DNA of 64,000 nucleotides, from positions 122,898-186,897 of the forward strand of contig JAUNUP010000004.1 in assembly GCA_030538115.1 (NCBI GenBank), written 5' to 3'. Every line of letters starts with the position of its first letter. Positions within the stretch are counted from its first letter, which is position 1. Both the position numbers and the translations under genes were made by a program. Positions 52,900-62,611 of the stretch are shown in pieces. The notes beneath the pieces are model-generated. The model was not told the DNA's origin. It did not search any database and was given only the letters and a program-made list of their open reading frames with translations. The stretch comes from Dermatophilus congolensis. GTDB lineage: Bacteria; Actinomycetota; Actinomycetes; Actinomycetales; Dermatophilaceae.

Positions 52900-52961
52900 G
52901 GTACCGATGCTGGTGTCAACAATCGCGTCAGGGGGCGTTCGTTGACACCAGCATCGGTACC
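52900..52961. repeat. Perfect 21-bp inverted repeat with 20-bp spacer
   Basis: Arms 52900-52920 (starting GGTACCGATG) and 52941-52961 (ending CATCGGTACC) are exact reverse complements. It lies 91-152 bases upstream of vapB and just after the GH3 terminator. No copy elsewhere in the window was seen. It may be a second regulatory site, an attachment-like site or the scar of a mobile element. Confidence 0.85.
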
Positions 52962-52968
52962 AAGAGAA

Positions 52969-53000
52969 GGGGGCCAGCCCGGAAAACCGGACCGGCCCCC
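52969..53000 (-). terminator. Hairpin after the large GH3 gene
   Basis: GGGGGCC at 52969-52975 pairs with GGCCCCC at 52994-53000, with an inner CCGG-AAAA-CCGG stem-loop at 52979-52990. It sits 19 bases past the GH3 stop on the minus strand. Confidence 0.75.
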
Positions 53001-53018
53001 TCCCGAGGAGCACACGGA

Positions 53019-55175
53019 TCAGGAGACGATGAACGTGCTCACGTTGGAGTCGTCCTCCGAGCTCGTCCCCACGTAGGCCGTGAATTCGCCCGTCGGTACC
53101 GCGAAGCCCCGGTCGCCGTAGCTCCACACCGACAGCGGGTGGTGGGTGGCGGAGGCGTCGACCACGATCTCCACCTGCTCCGACGCTCCTGCCGCGACCG
53201 CGACCTTCTGGAAGGCGACGAGACGCTTCGGCGGCTGGCCCGTGCTCTTGGGGAAGCCCAGGTACACCTGCACGACCTCCGCGCCGTCGCGTTCTCCGGT
53301 GTTTGTCACCGTCGCCTTGATCGTGACCGTGCCGGCGCCGCCGGAACCGTCCGGGCCACCGGTGACGGACGCGTCGACCGACACGTCGGCCAGTTCGAAC
53401 GTCGTGTACGACAGGCCGAACCCGAACGCGAACCGCGGCGGCACGTTGTTGGCCTGGTGCCAGCGGTAGCCCATCTCCAGGCCCTCGGAGTAGCGGATCG
53501 TCGGCCAGCCTTCGCCCTCGTCGGTTCCGGGGTAGCGCTCGGGGTGGCCGTGTACGAGGGTGTCTTCGGCGTTGCGCGGGTACGAGGTCGGCACCTTGCC
53601 GGAGGGGTTGACGGAGCCGAGCAGCAGGTCGGCGACGGCGTGGCCGTCTTCGGCGCCCTGGTTCCAGACTTCGATGATCGTGGCGGCGTCGTCGGCCCAC
53701 GGCAGCAGCATGGGCGCCGAGCTCTTCAGCACAACAACGGTGTTGGCGTTCGCGGCCAGGAGCTCGGCGATCATCTCCGACTGCCGGTAGGGCATGTCCA
53801 TGCTCTCGGTGTCGGCGCCCTCAGTGGCGATGAGTCCGGCCATGACGAGCACGACATCGGCGGCCTTCGCGGCGGCTACGGCCTCCGCCAGATTCGAGAG
53901 CTCGCGGTCGACGATCACGCTGCTCACAGTGGACGAGCCGCCCAGGTCGGCGATCACGTCACGGAAGCCCGGCTCCGGGTCGACGGTGTAGAGCGGGTCG
54001 ACCTTGCTCGATCCGCCGCCGCCCTGGCACGCCTTACCGGCGAACTTGTCCTGGCCGACGATGAGGATCGAGCCCACATCCTTGCTCAGCGGCAGCAGCC
54101 CGGCATCGTTCTTGAGCAGCACGGCCATCTGCGTGCCGATGCGGCGGGAGGTCGCGCCGTTCTTCGCCGCGTCGATCTCGACCGGAGCGTAGGGGCGCTC
54201 GAAGTGCCCGAACCGGAACATCTGCGTGTACCGGCGCACGAGCGCCCGGTCGACGACCTCGATCTCGAGACTCGTGTCGTTGATCGCGTTGGTGATGTTG
54301 GTGTCGTTGAGCCACTTCGCGTCTGGCATCTCGTGGTCGAGGCCCGCGTTGAGCGAGGCCGCTGCCGAGCGGGTCGACCAGAAGTCGGACTGCACGTAGC
54401 CCTCGAAACCCCAGTCGCGGCGCAGCACGTCGTTGAGGGTGTACCGGTTCTCGGTGGCGTACGTGCCGCGAACCCGGTTGTAGGCGCTCATGATCGAGGC
54501 GACGTCGCCGTCTTTGACCACCATCTCGAACGGCAACAGGTACATCTCGCGCAGCACGTGCTCGTCGACCTCGACGTTGGTGCGGAAGCGCTCGTACTCC
54601 TGGTCGTTGACCACGTAGTGCTTCGCCATCGCGATGACGTTGTGGCTCTGGATCGCCTTCGTCACCTCGACGCCCATGACGCCGGAGAGGTACGGGTCTT
54701 CGGAGAAGTACTCGAAGTTTCGGCCGGCGGTGGCGGTGCGGTGCAGGCAGACTCCGGGGCCTTCGAGCACGTGCTGGCCGAGGCAGACGCACTCGTTGCC
54801 GATCACGTCTCCGTACTCGTACGCGAGGCTCGGGTCGAAGCTGGCGGCCACGCCGATGGTCATGGGCAGCGCCGTCGCCGGGGGAGACGGGGTGCCGTCG
54901 CCCATGCCCACACCGACAGGCCCGTTCGTGATGCGGAACCGCGGAATGCCGAGTTCGGGCAGGGCAGCGACGTGCCGCTCGACCCGGATCTGGGCCGCGA
55001 GCTGCTCCATCTCCTCCTCGGTGGTGGCTTGGGCGGAGATGCCGTAGATGTCGATCGTCTCCATGTTGCCGTGGAGCTGACTGATCTTCTGCTCCAGCGT
55101 CATCGCCTCGACGAGCGAGTCGGCCCTCTCCCGCGGGCTCAGCTCGGTGTTCTCCCATGGGCGTGCTTCGGACAC
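53019..55175 (-). CDS. GH3 beta-glucosidase, three-domain form
   Basis: A 718-residue GH3 enzyme. The first domain has the nucleophile Asp264 in YVQSDFWSTR and AKHYVVNDQEYER, the second (AVLLKNDAGLLPL) closes the active site, and the third is a fibronectin-III-like domain (FAFGFGLSYTTFEL). No signal peptide is seen, so it would act on imported glucosides. GTG 55175 has GGAGG at 6 bases. It is divergent from the metallophosphoesterase gene. Confidence 0.9.
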   Translation of the reverse strand: MSEARPWENTELSPRERADSLVEAMTLEQKISQLHGNMETIDIYGISAQATTEEEMEQLAAQIRVERHVAALPELGIPRFRITNGPVGVGMGDGTPSPPATALPMTIGVAASFDPSLAYEYGDVIGNECVCLGQHVLEGPGVCLHRTATAGRNFEYFSEDPYLSGVMGVEVTKAIQSHNVIAMAKHYVVNDQEYERFRTNVEVDEHVLREMYLLPFEMVVKDGDVASIMSAYNRVRGTYATENRYTLNDVLRRDWGFEGYVQSDFWSTRSAAASLNAGLDHEMPDAKWLNDTNITNAINDTSLEIEVVDRALVRRYTQMFRFGHFERPYAPVEIDAAKNGATSRRIGTQMAVLLKNDAGLLPLSKDVGSILIVGQDKFAGKACQGGGGSSKVDPLYTVDPEPGFRDVIADLGGSSTVSSVIVDRELSNLAEAVAAAKAADVVLVMAGLIATEGADTESMDMPYRQSEMIAELLAANANTVVVLKSSAPMLLPWADDAATIIEVWNQGAEDGHAVADLLLGSVNPSGKVPTSYPRNAEDTLVHGHPERYPGTDEGEGWPTIRYSEGLEMGYRWHQANNVPPRFAFGFGLSYTTFELADVSVDASVTGGPDGSGGAGTVTIKATVTNTGERDGAEVVQVYLGFPKSTGQPPKRLVAFQKVAVAAGASEQVEIVVDASATHHPLSVWSYGDRGFAVPTGEFTAYVGTSSEDDSNVSTFIVS

Positions 55176-55654
55176 GATGCGCCTCCGTCGATAGTGGTGG
55201 CCCAGGGCCTGACGCCCCCGGGCAGACTTGCCGCCACGCTACGGCCGGCCCCCGTGCCGAGCACGCGGTTGCCACCGATTGGCATGACCGCCGCTCCGGC
55301 CCGTGGGGTACCGCGACAAGCTCTCACGCCGATCCGGGCTGGCGAGACGGGGAGTGTTCCGCGGGACTGGTGGAGTGGGTGCGCGGGCAGAGTTCCGTGT
55401 CCCGCGAACCCAGATCACCGCCGGTGAGCCGCCCGACGTCCCCCCCATGCGACATCCCCGTGCGCCCCTCCGCGAGATGCCCGAACTCCGCAGACACGCG
55501 GTCGCGAACTGCGGATGAACGTCTGGCGAGGTTCGTGTCCCGAGCCTTGCCTCACGCTCCGGGGGCTGATCGGCTGGGGGCGAACGCCCGGCGGGAGGGG
55601 GAGTTCGATCCCGGCGGGTGTCATGCGAATTCGACCCGGTCGAAAGGACGAGCC
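55176..55654. other. 479-base divergent intergenic region, no gene recognised
   Basis: No convincing gene. Open frames exist on both strands but lack ribosome sites and family similarity. Two weak dyads are visible: TGCCA-N5-TGGCA at 55270-55284, about 95 bases upstream of the GH3 start, and CGCGGGAC (55360-55367) paired with GTCCCGCG (55399-55406). The region must hold the promoters of the two divergent genes. Confidence 0.5.
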
Positions 55655-57580
55655 ATGCCCGCCTCCGTTTCCCGCCGAGGGTTCCTCGGCCTCACCGCAG
55701 CCGCGGCCACCGCAGTGGCTGTTCCGGCCGAAGCCATCGCCTCGTCCCGCGCAAGGTCGGGCAAGCGCGACTCCGCGACGGGCACCATCGCCCTGCTGAC
55801 CGACCCCTTCCTGCAGCTCCCGCGCCGGGGTGCTGTCCACGTGGCCTGGTTCACCGAGGCCCGCGGCGATGCGCACGTCGTGCTCGTCGGAGAGGGAGTC
55901 GACGGCCTCACGCTCCAGCAGGCGCGAGACCTGGCCCGACGCGGTGGCCGCAGCCACTCGATCGTCGCTGGTCGAAGCCGCAAGCGTACGAACATCACTG
56001 TGGTGCAGGCGAAGACGCGCAGGCTCTCGCGCACGGCCGAGGATGTCGAGAGCCAGCTGCCCGCCGACCGCAAGCCCGCCTCCGGCATCGTCGACCGGAT
56101 CGTGCACCGCCACGAGGCGCTCGTGAAGGGCCTGCCCGTGTCCGGCACGCCCGTGCCGTACCGGGTGCTGTCCGGGCGCGGCCGGTCAGCCGTGCTCAGC
56201 GACACGTTCACCCTGCGCGGCTCGGTCGCGGCGGGCGAGGACGCCGTGATCCTGCTGACCTCCGACCACCAGGCCATGGTCAACACCCCCGCGAACATGC
56301 ACTTCGCGGCGGCGACGGTGACGAAGGAGCTCGGTCCGATCGCCGCGGTCATCTTCGCCGGTGACCTCGTCAACATCCCCGACCGCGCCTCCGAGTGGTT
56401 CGACGACCAGCGTGGTTCGGCGTTCTTCCCCGTGCTGCAGGGGCGAGGCGGCCGCGAGGGCACCGATGGGGTCGAGTACAAGGGCGCGGCGATCATCCAG
56501 AGCGCGCCGATCTTCCCGGCGGTCGGCAACCACGAGGTGCAGGGTCGCCGCGACGGAGCTGAGTCGCTCGGCAAGTCGTTCAACGCCCCGGTGCCCCGCG
56601 AGGTCGCCGAGCGCGAGTACGCGAAGGTCGCCTCCAGGGTGAACCCGTCGGGCAAGGCCCACGTCAAGGCCGCCTGGATCGAGAACAACTCCTTCTCCAC
56701 CCGCACCTATGAGGAGATCTTCACGCTCCCCGACGACTCGCCTGGCGGCAAGACGTACTACGCCGTGAGCATCGGAGACGTGCGCCTCATCTCGCTGTAC
56801 TCCACGCGCATCTGGCGCAACACCGTCGCCGAGCCCGACCCCGCCAAGCGGGAGGCGATCAGCCGCTACCAGGAGTCGAAGGCCGTGCTCGGTTCGCCGC
56901 TGGAGCAGGGCTACGGCGAGTTCATCTTCGAAGACCTCGCGGTCGGCTCCACGCAGTACCGCTGGCTGCAGGCCGAATTGCGCTCGTCCGCGTACCGCAA
57001 GGCGAAATACCACGTCGTCATGCTGCACGAGGGGCCGCAGGGACTCGGCGACAACGTGATGGCCCAGTTCGCGCACCCGGTGCGCATCGAGGAGAAGGAC
57101 GCCGCCGGTGCCGTGACGGGCGTGCGCTACGAGTACCCGGCGGAGAAGAACATCCTGCTCCACGACCTGCAGCCGCTGCTGGAGAAGGCGGGCGTCGACC
57201 TCGTCTACAACGGCCACAGTCACCTGTGGAACCGGTTCGTCTCCGCCAAGGGAACGAACTACCTGGAGGCGAGCAACACCGGCAACAGCTACGGCGCCTT
57301 CCACCCCCTCTCAGGCCGTACCCGCCCGGTGCCGCCTGCCCCGTGGCGTGCGAGCGACTATCTCGCCCAGGGCAACCCCGGCGGCCTCGACCCGGTGATG
57401 CCCACGGTCGCGCCGATCACCAACGAGGCCGGCGCGACAACCCCGTTCATCGCGTCCAACGACTACGTCGTCTTCCAGGCCTTCCGCACGAGCACAGGCA
57501 TGGTGACCAGCTGGTACGTAGACATGCGAGACCCGGCCAAGAAGGTGGTCAAGCTAGACGAATTCCGCCTCGGCAAGTAG
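55655..57580 (+). CDS. TAT-exported metallophosphoesterase family protein
   Basis: A 641-residue exported protein. The start MPASVSRRGFLGLTAAAAT is a twin-arginine signal, which implies export of a folded metal protein. A fibronectin-like N-terminal part is followed by the calcineurin-type phosphoesterase core: TSDHQAM, FAGDLVNIPDR, AVGNHEVQ and the late NGHSHLWNRF, which supplies the last metal histidines. It resembles purple-acid-phosphatase-like enzymes and may release phosphate outside the cell. ATG 55655 has AAAGGA 6 bases before it. Confidence 0.86.
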   Translation: MPASVSRRGFLGLTAAAATAVAVPAEAIASSRARSGKRDSATGTIALLTDPFLQLPRRGAVHVAWFTEARGDAHVVLVGEGVDGLTLQQARDLARRGGRSHSIVAGRSRKRTNITVVQAKTRRLSRTAEDVESQLPADRKPASGIVDRIVHRHEALVKGLPVSGTPVPYRVLSGRGRSAVLSDTFTLRGSVAAGEDAVILLTSDHQAMVNTPANMHFAAATVTKELGPIAAVIFAGDLVNIPDRASEWFDDQRGSAFFPVLQGRGGREGTDGVEYKGAAIIQSAPIFPAVGNHEVQGRRDGAESLGKSFNAPVPREVAEREYAKVASRVNPSGKAHVKAAWIENNSFSTRTYEEIFTLPDDSPGGKTYYAVSIGDVRLISLYSTRIWRNTVAEPDPAKREAISRYQESKAVLGSPLEQGYGEFIFEDLAVGSTQYRWLQAELRSSAYRKAKYHVVMLHEGPQGLGDNVMAQFAHPVRIEEKDAAGAVTGVRYEYPAEKNILLHDLQPLLEKAGVDLVYNGHSHLWNRFVSAKGTNYLEASNTGNSYGAFHPLSGRTRPVPPAPWRASDYLAQGNPGGLDPVMPTVAPITNEAGATTPFIASNDYVVFQAFRTSTGMVTSWYVDMRDPAKKVVKLDEFRLGK

Positions 57581-57594
57581 TCGCCCGAACGATG

Positions 57595-57682
57595 CGACAT
57601 GAGGGATGCGTTTCGTGACCCGCTGACGACGTTTACCTAGGTGAACGTGTGCGCGGTCTGGTGAACTGCATCCCTCATGTCG
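57595..57682. repeat. 88-bp palindromic element with 15-bp arms
   Basis: CGACATGAGGGATGC at 57595-57609 and its exact reverse complement at 57668-57682 enclose 58 bases. Inside is a near-palindrome centred on ACCTAGGT (57635-57642 region) and two GGTGAAC direct repeats. It starts 15 bases after the phosphoesterase stop and ends 115 bases before the NRAMP gene, so it may be a terminator or a miniature mobile element. Confidence 0.75.
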
Positions 57683-57796
57683 TAACGAGGCGGATACACC
57701 GTCGCGGCGGGGTGCTGCTCCGCAGGCCGGAGTCGGGTGACGCGGGTAATGTGCCTGCTCACCGAACGTGAGTTGCTTCAGCACCCGGAGGCCCCC

Positions 57797-59050
57797 ATGG
57801 CAGAGACGCCGACATCGTCACCGCAACCACAGTCCTCGGGGAGCACCGCCATTTCTGGCAGTGCCCGCCGGAGCGCGGTGCTCGGGGCCATGTTCCTCAT
57901 GGCGACGAGCGCCATCGGGCCCGGGTTCCTCACTCAGACAGCGACATTCACTGCCCAGCTCGGGGCGGCGTTCGCGTTCGCGATCGTGCTGTCGATCATC
58001 GTCGACATCGCGGTGCAGCTGAACGTGTGGCGGGTCATCGGCATCTCGGGCATGCGGGCGCACGAACTCGGCAACGTCGTGCTCAAGGGCGCCGGATGGG
58101 TGCTTGCGGCACTCGTCGTGTTCGGCGGCATGGTGTTCAACATCGGCAACATCTCGGGCACCGGGCTCGGCCTCAACGGCATGCTCGGTGTCGACCCCGT
58201 TGTCGGGGGTGTGGTCTCGGCGGCGCTGGCCTGCATCATCCTGCTCTCCAAGGCGTTGGGCGCAGCGTTGGACAAGATCGTCGTCGGGCTCGGCCTGCTG
58301 ATGATCGTGCTCACCACCTACGTGGCGTTCAGTTCGAATCCGCCGGTCGGTGACGCTCTTCGAAACTCCGTTATGCCCGAGACGACGAACTTTCTCGTCA
58401 TCACCACACTCATCGGCGGCACGGTCGGCGGGTACATCACGTACGCGGGCGCCCACCGGCTGCTCGACTCGGGCATGACCGGAGTCGAGAACGCCTCCGG
58501 CGTGGCCCGCAGCTCGACGCTCGGCATCATCGTCACCGGCGTCATGCGGGTCGTGCTGTTCCTGGCCATCCTCGGGGTCGTCGTCGGAGGGGCACAGCTC
58601 GACATGACCAACCCCGCCGGCAGCGCGTTCGAGCACGCGCTCGGCGACGTCGGCCGGGTCGTCTTCGGCATCGTCCTGTGGGCTGCCTCAGTCACGTCGG
58701 TGATCGGCGCGAGCTACACGTCGGTGTCGTTCATGACGAAGCGCAGCACGTCGGCCCGCACGGTCAGCCTCATCACGATCGTCTTCATCGCGATCGGTGC
58801 ATTCGGCTACGCAACCCTTGGCAAGGCCCCTGCGACCCTGCTCGTGTTCGCGGGCGGGTTCAACGGGCTCATCCTGCCGCTCGGCTTCACGCTGGTGCTC
58901 TGGGTGGCGTGGCGCCGCCGCGACCTCCTGCACGGATACCGGTACCCCGCCTGGCTGCTCATCGCCGGCGTGCTGGCCTGGCTTCTCACCCTGTTCTTGG
59001 GCTGGCAGTCCATCTCCGGCCTGAGCACCCTGTGGACCGGAGGACTGTGA
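57797..59050 (+). CDS. NRAMP-like transporter of the 5-oxoproline operon (YcsG type)
   Basis: A 417-residue transporter with about 11 membrane helices. [20 protein letters not shown] is the NRAMP-fold first helix, but the metal-binding DPGN of true Mn/Fe carriers is not kept, so the substrate is not a metal in the usual sense. In Bacillus subtilis the equivalent ycsG gene lies beside the pxp genes; it may import 5-oxoproline or a related amide, which is inference. ATG 57797 has CGGAGG ahead. It overlaps pxpA by one base. Confidence 0.8.
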   Translation: MAETPTSSPQPQSSGSTAISGSARRSAVLGAMFLMATSAIGPGFLTQTATFTAQLGAAFAFAIVLSIIVDIAVQLNVWRVIGISGMRAHELGNVVLKGAGWVLAALVVFGGMVFNIGNISGTGLGLNGMLGVDPVVGGVVSAALACIILLSKALGAALDKIVVGLGLLMIVLTTYVAFSSNPPVGDALRNSVMPETTNFLVITTLIGGTVGGYITYAGAHRLLDSGMTGVENASGVARSSTLGIIVTGVMRVVLFLAILGVVVGGAQLDMTNPAGSAFEHALGDVGRVVFGIVLWAASVTSVIGASYTSVSFMTKRSTSARTVSLITIVFIAIGAFGYATLGKAPATLLVFAGGFNGLILPLGFTLVLWVAWRRRDLLHGYRYPAWLLIAGVLAWLLTLFLGWQSISGLSTLWTGGL

Positions 59051-59805
59051 TGACCATCGACCTCAACGCCGACCTCGGCGAATCGTTCAGCGCCTGGACC
59101 ATGGGCGATGACGCGGCGATGCTCGACATCGTCAGCAGCGCAAACGTAGCTTGCGGGTTCCACGCCGGTGACCCGATGACGATGCGCGCCACCTGTGAAG
59201 CCGCCGCCTCTCGCGGAGTCGTGGTTGGCGCCCACGTCTCCTACCGTGACCTGCACGGATTCGGTCGCCGCTTCATCGACGCCACTCCCGCCGAGCTCGT
59301 CGCCGACATCCTCGCCCAGCTCGGCGCCCTCGACGCCATGTGCCGTATCGCGGGCACCCGCATCTCTTACGTGAAACCCCATGGGGCGCTGTACAACACG
59401 ATCGTGCACCACGAGGCCCAGGCCGCCGCCGTCGTGGAGGCCGTGCGGCTGTTCGACCCTGAGCTGCCGATCATGTGCCTGCCCGGCGCGGTGGTTCTCG
59501 ACCTCGCCGAGCAGGCCGGTATGCGGGCCGTGCGCGAGGCCTTCGCCGACCGCGGGTACACACCCGAGGGCACGCTCGTCTCCCGCAGGGAGCCGGGAGC
59601 GGTGCTCCACGACCCGCAGGTGGTCTCCGCCCGCATGCTCCGGCTCGCCACCGAGGGCGTGGTCGAGGCGGTCGACGGCAGCCTCGTTCGTGTGGAGGCT
59701 GATTCGATCTGCACCCACGGTGATTCGCCCGGAGCGGTGGCGATGGCTCGCGCCGTGCGGGAGCGGCTCGAGGGTGCGGGTGTCGAGATCCGCCCGTTCG
59801 CGTGA
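59050..59805 (+). CDS. pxpA: 5-oxoprolinase subunit PxpA (LamB/YcsF family)
   Basis: A 251-residue subunit of the ATP-dependent 5-oxoprolinase that opens 5-oxoproline (pyroglutamate) to glutamate. [37 protein letters not shown] and [11 protein letters not shown] are the family signatures. The start ATG overlaps the transporter stop (TGATG). GGAGGACTGTG just before serves as ribosome site. Confidence 0.93.
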   Translation: MTIDLNADLGESFSAWTMGDDAAMLDIVSSANVACGFHAGDPMTMRATCEAAASRGVVVGAHVSYRDLHGFGRRFIDATPAELVADILAQLGALDAMCRIAGTRISYVKPHGALYNTIVHHEAQAAAVVEAVRLFDPELPIMCLPGAVVLDLAEQAGMRAVREAFADRGYTPEGTLVSRREPGAVLHDPQVVSARMLRLATEGVVEAVDGSLVRVEADSICTHGDSPGAVAMARAVRERLEGAGVEIRPFA

Positions 59806-59972
59806 TGGCCTGCGGTGTCGACGTGCCAGCGCCGACCGTTCGACGCGGTTCGCGGCGCGATGGCGGGCGGTGGTGACGTGCCGGTGACAACCGTTCGACC
59901 CGCCTCGCCGCGCGGTGCGCTCACTCGGGGGCTTCACAAACGGGGACCTCTCAACCGGGAGCGGGGTGCCTG

Positions 59973-61691
59973 ATGGACGCGACGATCCTGACCTGCGGTG
60001 AGACCGCCGTACTCGTCGAAGTCGCCGACCTCGACGCGGTGATGGCGCTCGACCACGCCGTCCGCAACCGCCTCACCAACCGGCAAGGGCCGTGGCGGGA
60101 TGTCGTGGAGGTCGTACCCGCCACCCGCACCGTCCTGGTGACGGCCTCGAGCGCGGCGGGCCTGCCCGCCCTGCGCGACGAGATCGAGGGGCTCGTGGCC
60201 GAACTCGACCCCACGCCTCCCGAGATGAGCGACTCACGCACCGTCACCATCGGGGTGCACTACGACGGCCCCGACCTCGCGGAGGTCGCCTCGCTCACCG
60301 GGCTGAGCGAGCCCGAGGTGATCGAAGCCCACACCGGCACCCCGTGGCGGGTCGCGTTCTGCGGCTTCGCCCCCGGGTTCCCGTATCTGGTCGGAGGCGA
60401 CGCGCGGCTGGAGGTTCCGCGACGCGCCGAGCCCCGCACCCACGTCCCGGCAGGAGCCGTGGGCCTGGCGGGCACGTTCAGCGGCGTCTACCCCCGCGTC
60501 TCCCCTGGTGGGTGGCAGTTGCTCGGCCACACCGACGACGTGATGTGGGACCTCGACCGCGATCCTCCCGCCCTGGCCACACCGGGCGACGTCGTGCGCT
60601 TCGTCGACCTCGGAGCCGAGCCGCGGGGTGAGTCCGAGTCCGCCGCGGAGACAGCGTCGCGCGACGGGGTCGAGCCTGAAACAACGGCCCCCGACGGCGC
60701 CGAAACCGCAGAAGCTCCCGAAACGGCAGGGGCCAACGAAGCGCCCGGAGCGGCCGGAACTACGAGCGCCAGAGTCGGGACGCCTCCGTTCCCGACCGAG
60801 GGCACCCCGAAGGTGCGGATCCCGGGATCGCGGCACCTCACCGTGCTCGCCACCGGACCTTTGTCCGTGCTCACCGACGAGGGGCGGCGAGGTGTTGCCC
60901 ACCTCGGCGTCTCGGCCTCCGGTGCGGCCGATCGTGCCTCGTACGAACTGGGCCAGCGGCTGCTCGAGCAGTATGACGGGTCCGCCGCGATCGAGGTGAC
61001 CTATGGCGGCCTGACCCTTCGGTCGGAGGCGGTGTTCACGATGGTCCTCACCGGAGCCGACGCCCACGCCACCCTCGACGGCCAGGGAGTCGGCATGAAC
61101 GCGCCGTTCTTCGTCTTCCCCGGCCAGACCCTCACCCTCGGCCACCCGCAGGCGGGCCTGCGCACCTACGTGGCGGTCCGTGGGGGATTCGACACGGAGC
61201 GGGTGCTCGGCTCCCGCTCCACAGACGTGCTCTCGGGCATCGGGCCGCGGCAACTCAAGGCCGGAGACGTGCTCACGGTCGCCTCCGCGACGACCCTCGC
61301 GTTCGCCGGCGTCGACCAGGCGCCCGTGTGGCCACTGAGCGACGGATCCATCGAGGTGGAGGTCGTGCCAGGTCCCCGCGACGACTGGTTCGCCCGCCCC
61401 GAAGACCTCCTGGGCACGTGGACGGTCTCGCAGAAATCCAACCGCGTGGGAGTGCGGCTCGAGGGCGGACAGATCGCCCGCCACCACGCCCACGAGGGCG
61501 AACTCCCCACGGAGGGCATGGTCCGTGGCTCCGTCCAGGTGCCCCCGAACGGCGAACCCGTCGTCTTCCTCGCCGACCACCCCGTCACGGGCGGCTACCC
61601 CGTCATCGGCGTGGCCACGCCCCGCAGCGTCGACCGCCTCGCCCAGGCAGTACCGGGGCAGCAGATCGTGTTTCGTTGGAAACGCCACTGA
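59973..61691 (+). CDS. pxpBC: 5-oxoprolinase subunits PxpB and PxpC fused in one protein
   Basis: A 572-residue fusion. Residues about 1-215 are PxpB/KipI ([30 protein letters not shown]), a cyclophilin-like domain. An acidic, Glu/Ala/Thr-rich linker of about 60 residues follows. Residues about 285-572 are PxpC/KipA ([42 protein letters not shown]), the carbamoyl-phosphorylase-like half. With PxpA it forms the complete enzyme; Bacillus encodes the two parts separately. A 167-base gap with no gene separates it from pxpA. Confidence 0.92.
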   Translation: MDATILTCGETAVLVEVADLDAVMALDHAVRNRLTNRQGPWRDVVEVVPATRTVLVTASSAAGLPALRDEIEGLVAELDPTPPEMSDSRTVTIGVHYDGPDLAEVASLTGLSEPEVIEAHTGTPWRVAFCGFAPGFPYLVGGDARLEVPRRAEPRTHVPAGAVGLAGTFSGVYPRVSPGGWQLLGHTDDVMWDLDRDPPALATPGDVVRFVDLGAEPRGESESAAETASRDGVEPETTAPDGAETAEAPETAGANEAPGAAGTTSARVGTPPFPTEGTPKVRIPGSRHLTVLATGPLSVLTDEGRRGVAHLGVSASGAADRASYELGQRLLEQYDGSAAIEVTYGGLTLRSEAVFTMVLTGADAHATLDGQGVGMNAPFFVFPGQTLTLGHPQAGLRTYVAVRGGFDTERVLGSRSTDVLSGIGPRQLKAGDVLTVASATTLAFAGVDQAPVWPLSDGSIEVEVVPGPRDDWFARPEDLLGTWTVSQKSNRVGVRLEGGQIARHHAHEGELPTEGMVRGSVQVPPNGEPVVFLADHPVTGGYPVIGVATPRSVDRLAQAVPGQQIVFRWKRH

Positions 61692-61766
61692 TCCGCTCAG
61701 CGCCGACACCGCGACAGGTGTCCGTGTCCGCGCCACCGCCCCTCCGCCCGTCGAAAGGAGCCAGAC

Positions 61767-62549
61767 ATGACCGAGATCGCCGACCTCACCCCGCGAGAGG
61801 CGCGCGCCCGCTTCCGCGACGGCCTCGTCACCCCGACCAGCGGATGGTGCGCCGGGTACGCGCAGGCGAACATCATCGCCGTGCCCGAGGCGCTCGCCTT
61901 CGACGTGCTGCTGTTCGCCCAACGCAACCCCAAGCCGTGCCCGGTTCTCGACGTGCTCGAGGCCGGTCAGGTGGGTGGCGCGCTGCTCGACGGCGATATC
62001 CGTACCGACATCCCGAAGTACCGCGTCTACGAGCACGGCGAACTCGTGGCGGAGCCCGCCGACGCCACCGAATACTGGCGCGACGACCTCGTCACCTTTC
62101 TCATCGGATGCAGTTTCACGTTCGAGCATCCGCTCGTGGAGGCGGGTATCGACGTGCGCCACATGAGTGCCGGCAGCAACGTGCCCATGTACGTCACCTC
62201 GCGACGCTGCCGGTCCGCGGGCAGCCTGAGCGGGCCTCTCGTGGTCTCGATGCGTCCGATTCCCGCCGATCGCGTGGCCGACGCCGTGCGCATCACGAGC
62301 CGCTACCCCTCCGTGCACGGCGCCCCCGTACACATCGGAGACCCGGAGGCGCTCGGCATCCGCGACCTCGACCGCCCCGAGTTCGGTGACCTGGTGGAGA
62401 TCCGGCAGGGCGAGCTGCCCGTCTTCTGGGCCTGCGGCGTCACGCCGCAGGCGATGGTGATGGAGGCCAAACCCGAGATCGCCATCTGCCACGCGCCGGG
62501 CCACATGCTCATCACCGACGCCCGCGACGCCGACTACCAGGTGCCCTGA
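61767..62549 (+). CDS. DUF1445 (YcsI/D-glutamate cyclase-like) protein
   Basis: A 260-residue protein of the DUF1445 family. [20 protein letters not shown] at the start, [29 protein letters not shown] and the end [13 protein letters not shown] are its conserved blocks. Mammalian D-glutamate cyclase carries this domain and converts D-glutamate to 5-oxo-D-proline. Placement directly after the 5-oxoprolinase genes makes a role in the same lactam chemistry likely. GAAAGGAG precedes ATG 61767. Confidence 0.88.
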   Translation: MTEIADLTPREARARFRDGLVTPTSGWCAGYAQANIIAVPEALAFDVLLFAQRNPKPCPVLDVLEAGQVGGALLDGDIRTDIPKYRVYEHGELVAEPADATEYWRDDLVTFLIGCSFTFEHPLVEAGIDVRHMSAGSNVPMYVTSRRCRSAGSLSGPLVVSMRPIPADRVADAVRITSRYPSVHGAPVHIGDPEALGIRDLDRPEFGDLVEIRQGELPVFWACGVTPQAMVMEAKPEIAICHAPGHMLITDARDADYQVP

Positions 62550-62611
62550 GACCGCTGCCGCAGCCGGGCGGGGGCCGGCTCGCTCTGGCTGAGCCGTCGC
62601 CCGTGGGGCCG

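Noticed and set aside
52878..55427. An 849-codon plus-strand open frame opposite the GH3 gene
   Set aside because: Composition is Val/Asp/Arg/His-rich without any motif, and the opposite strand encodes an intact GH3 enzyme.
60234..62504. A 756-codon minus-strand open frame opposite pxpBC and DUF1445
   Set aside because: It mirrors two well-recognised genes on the plus strand and has no family features.
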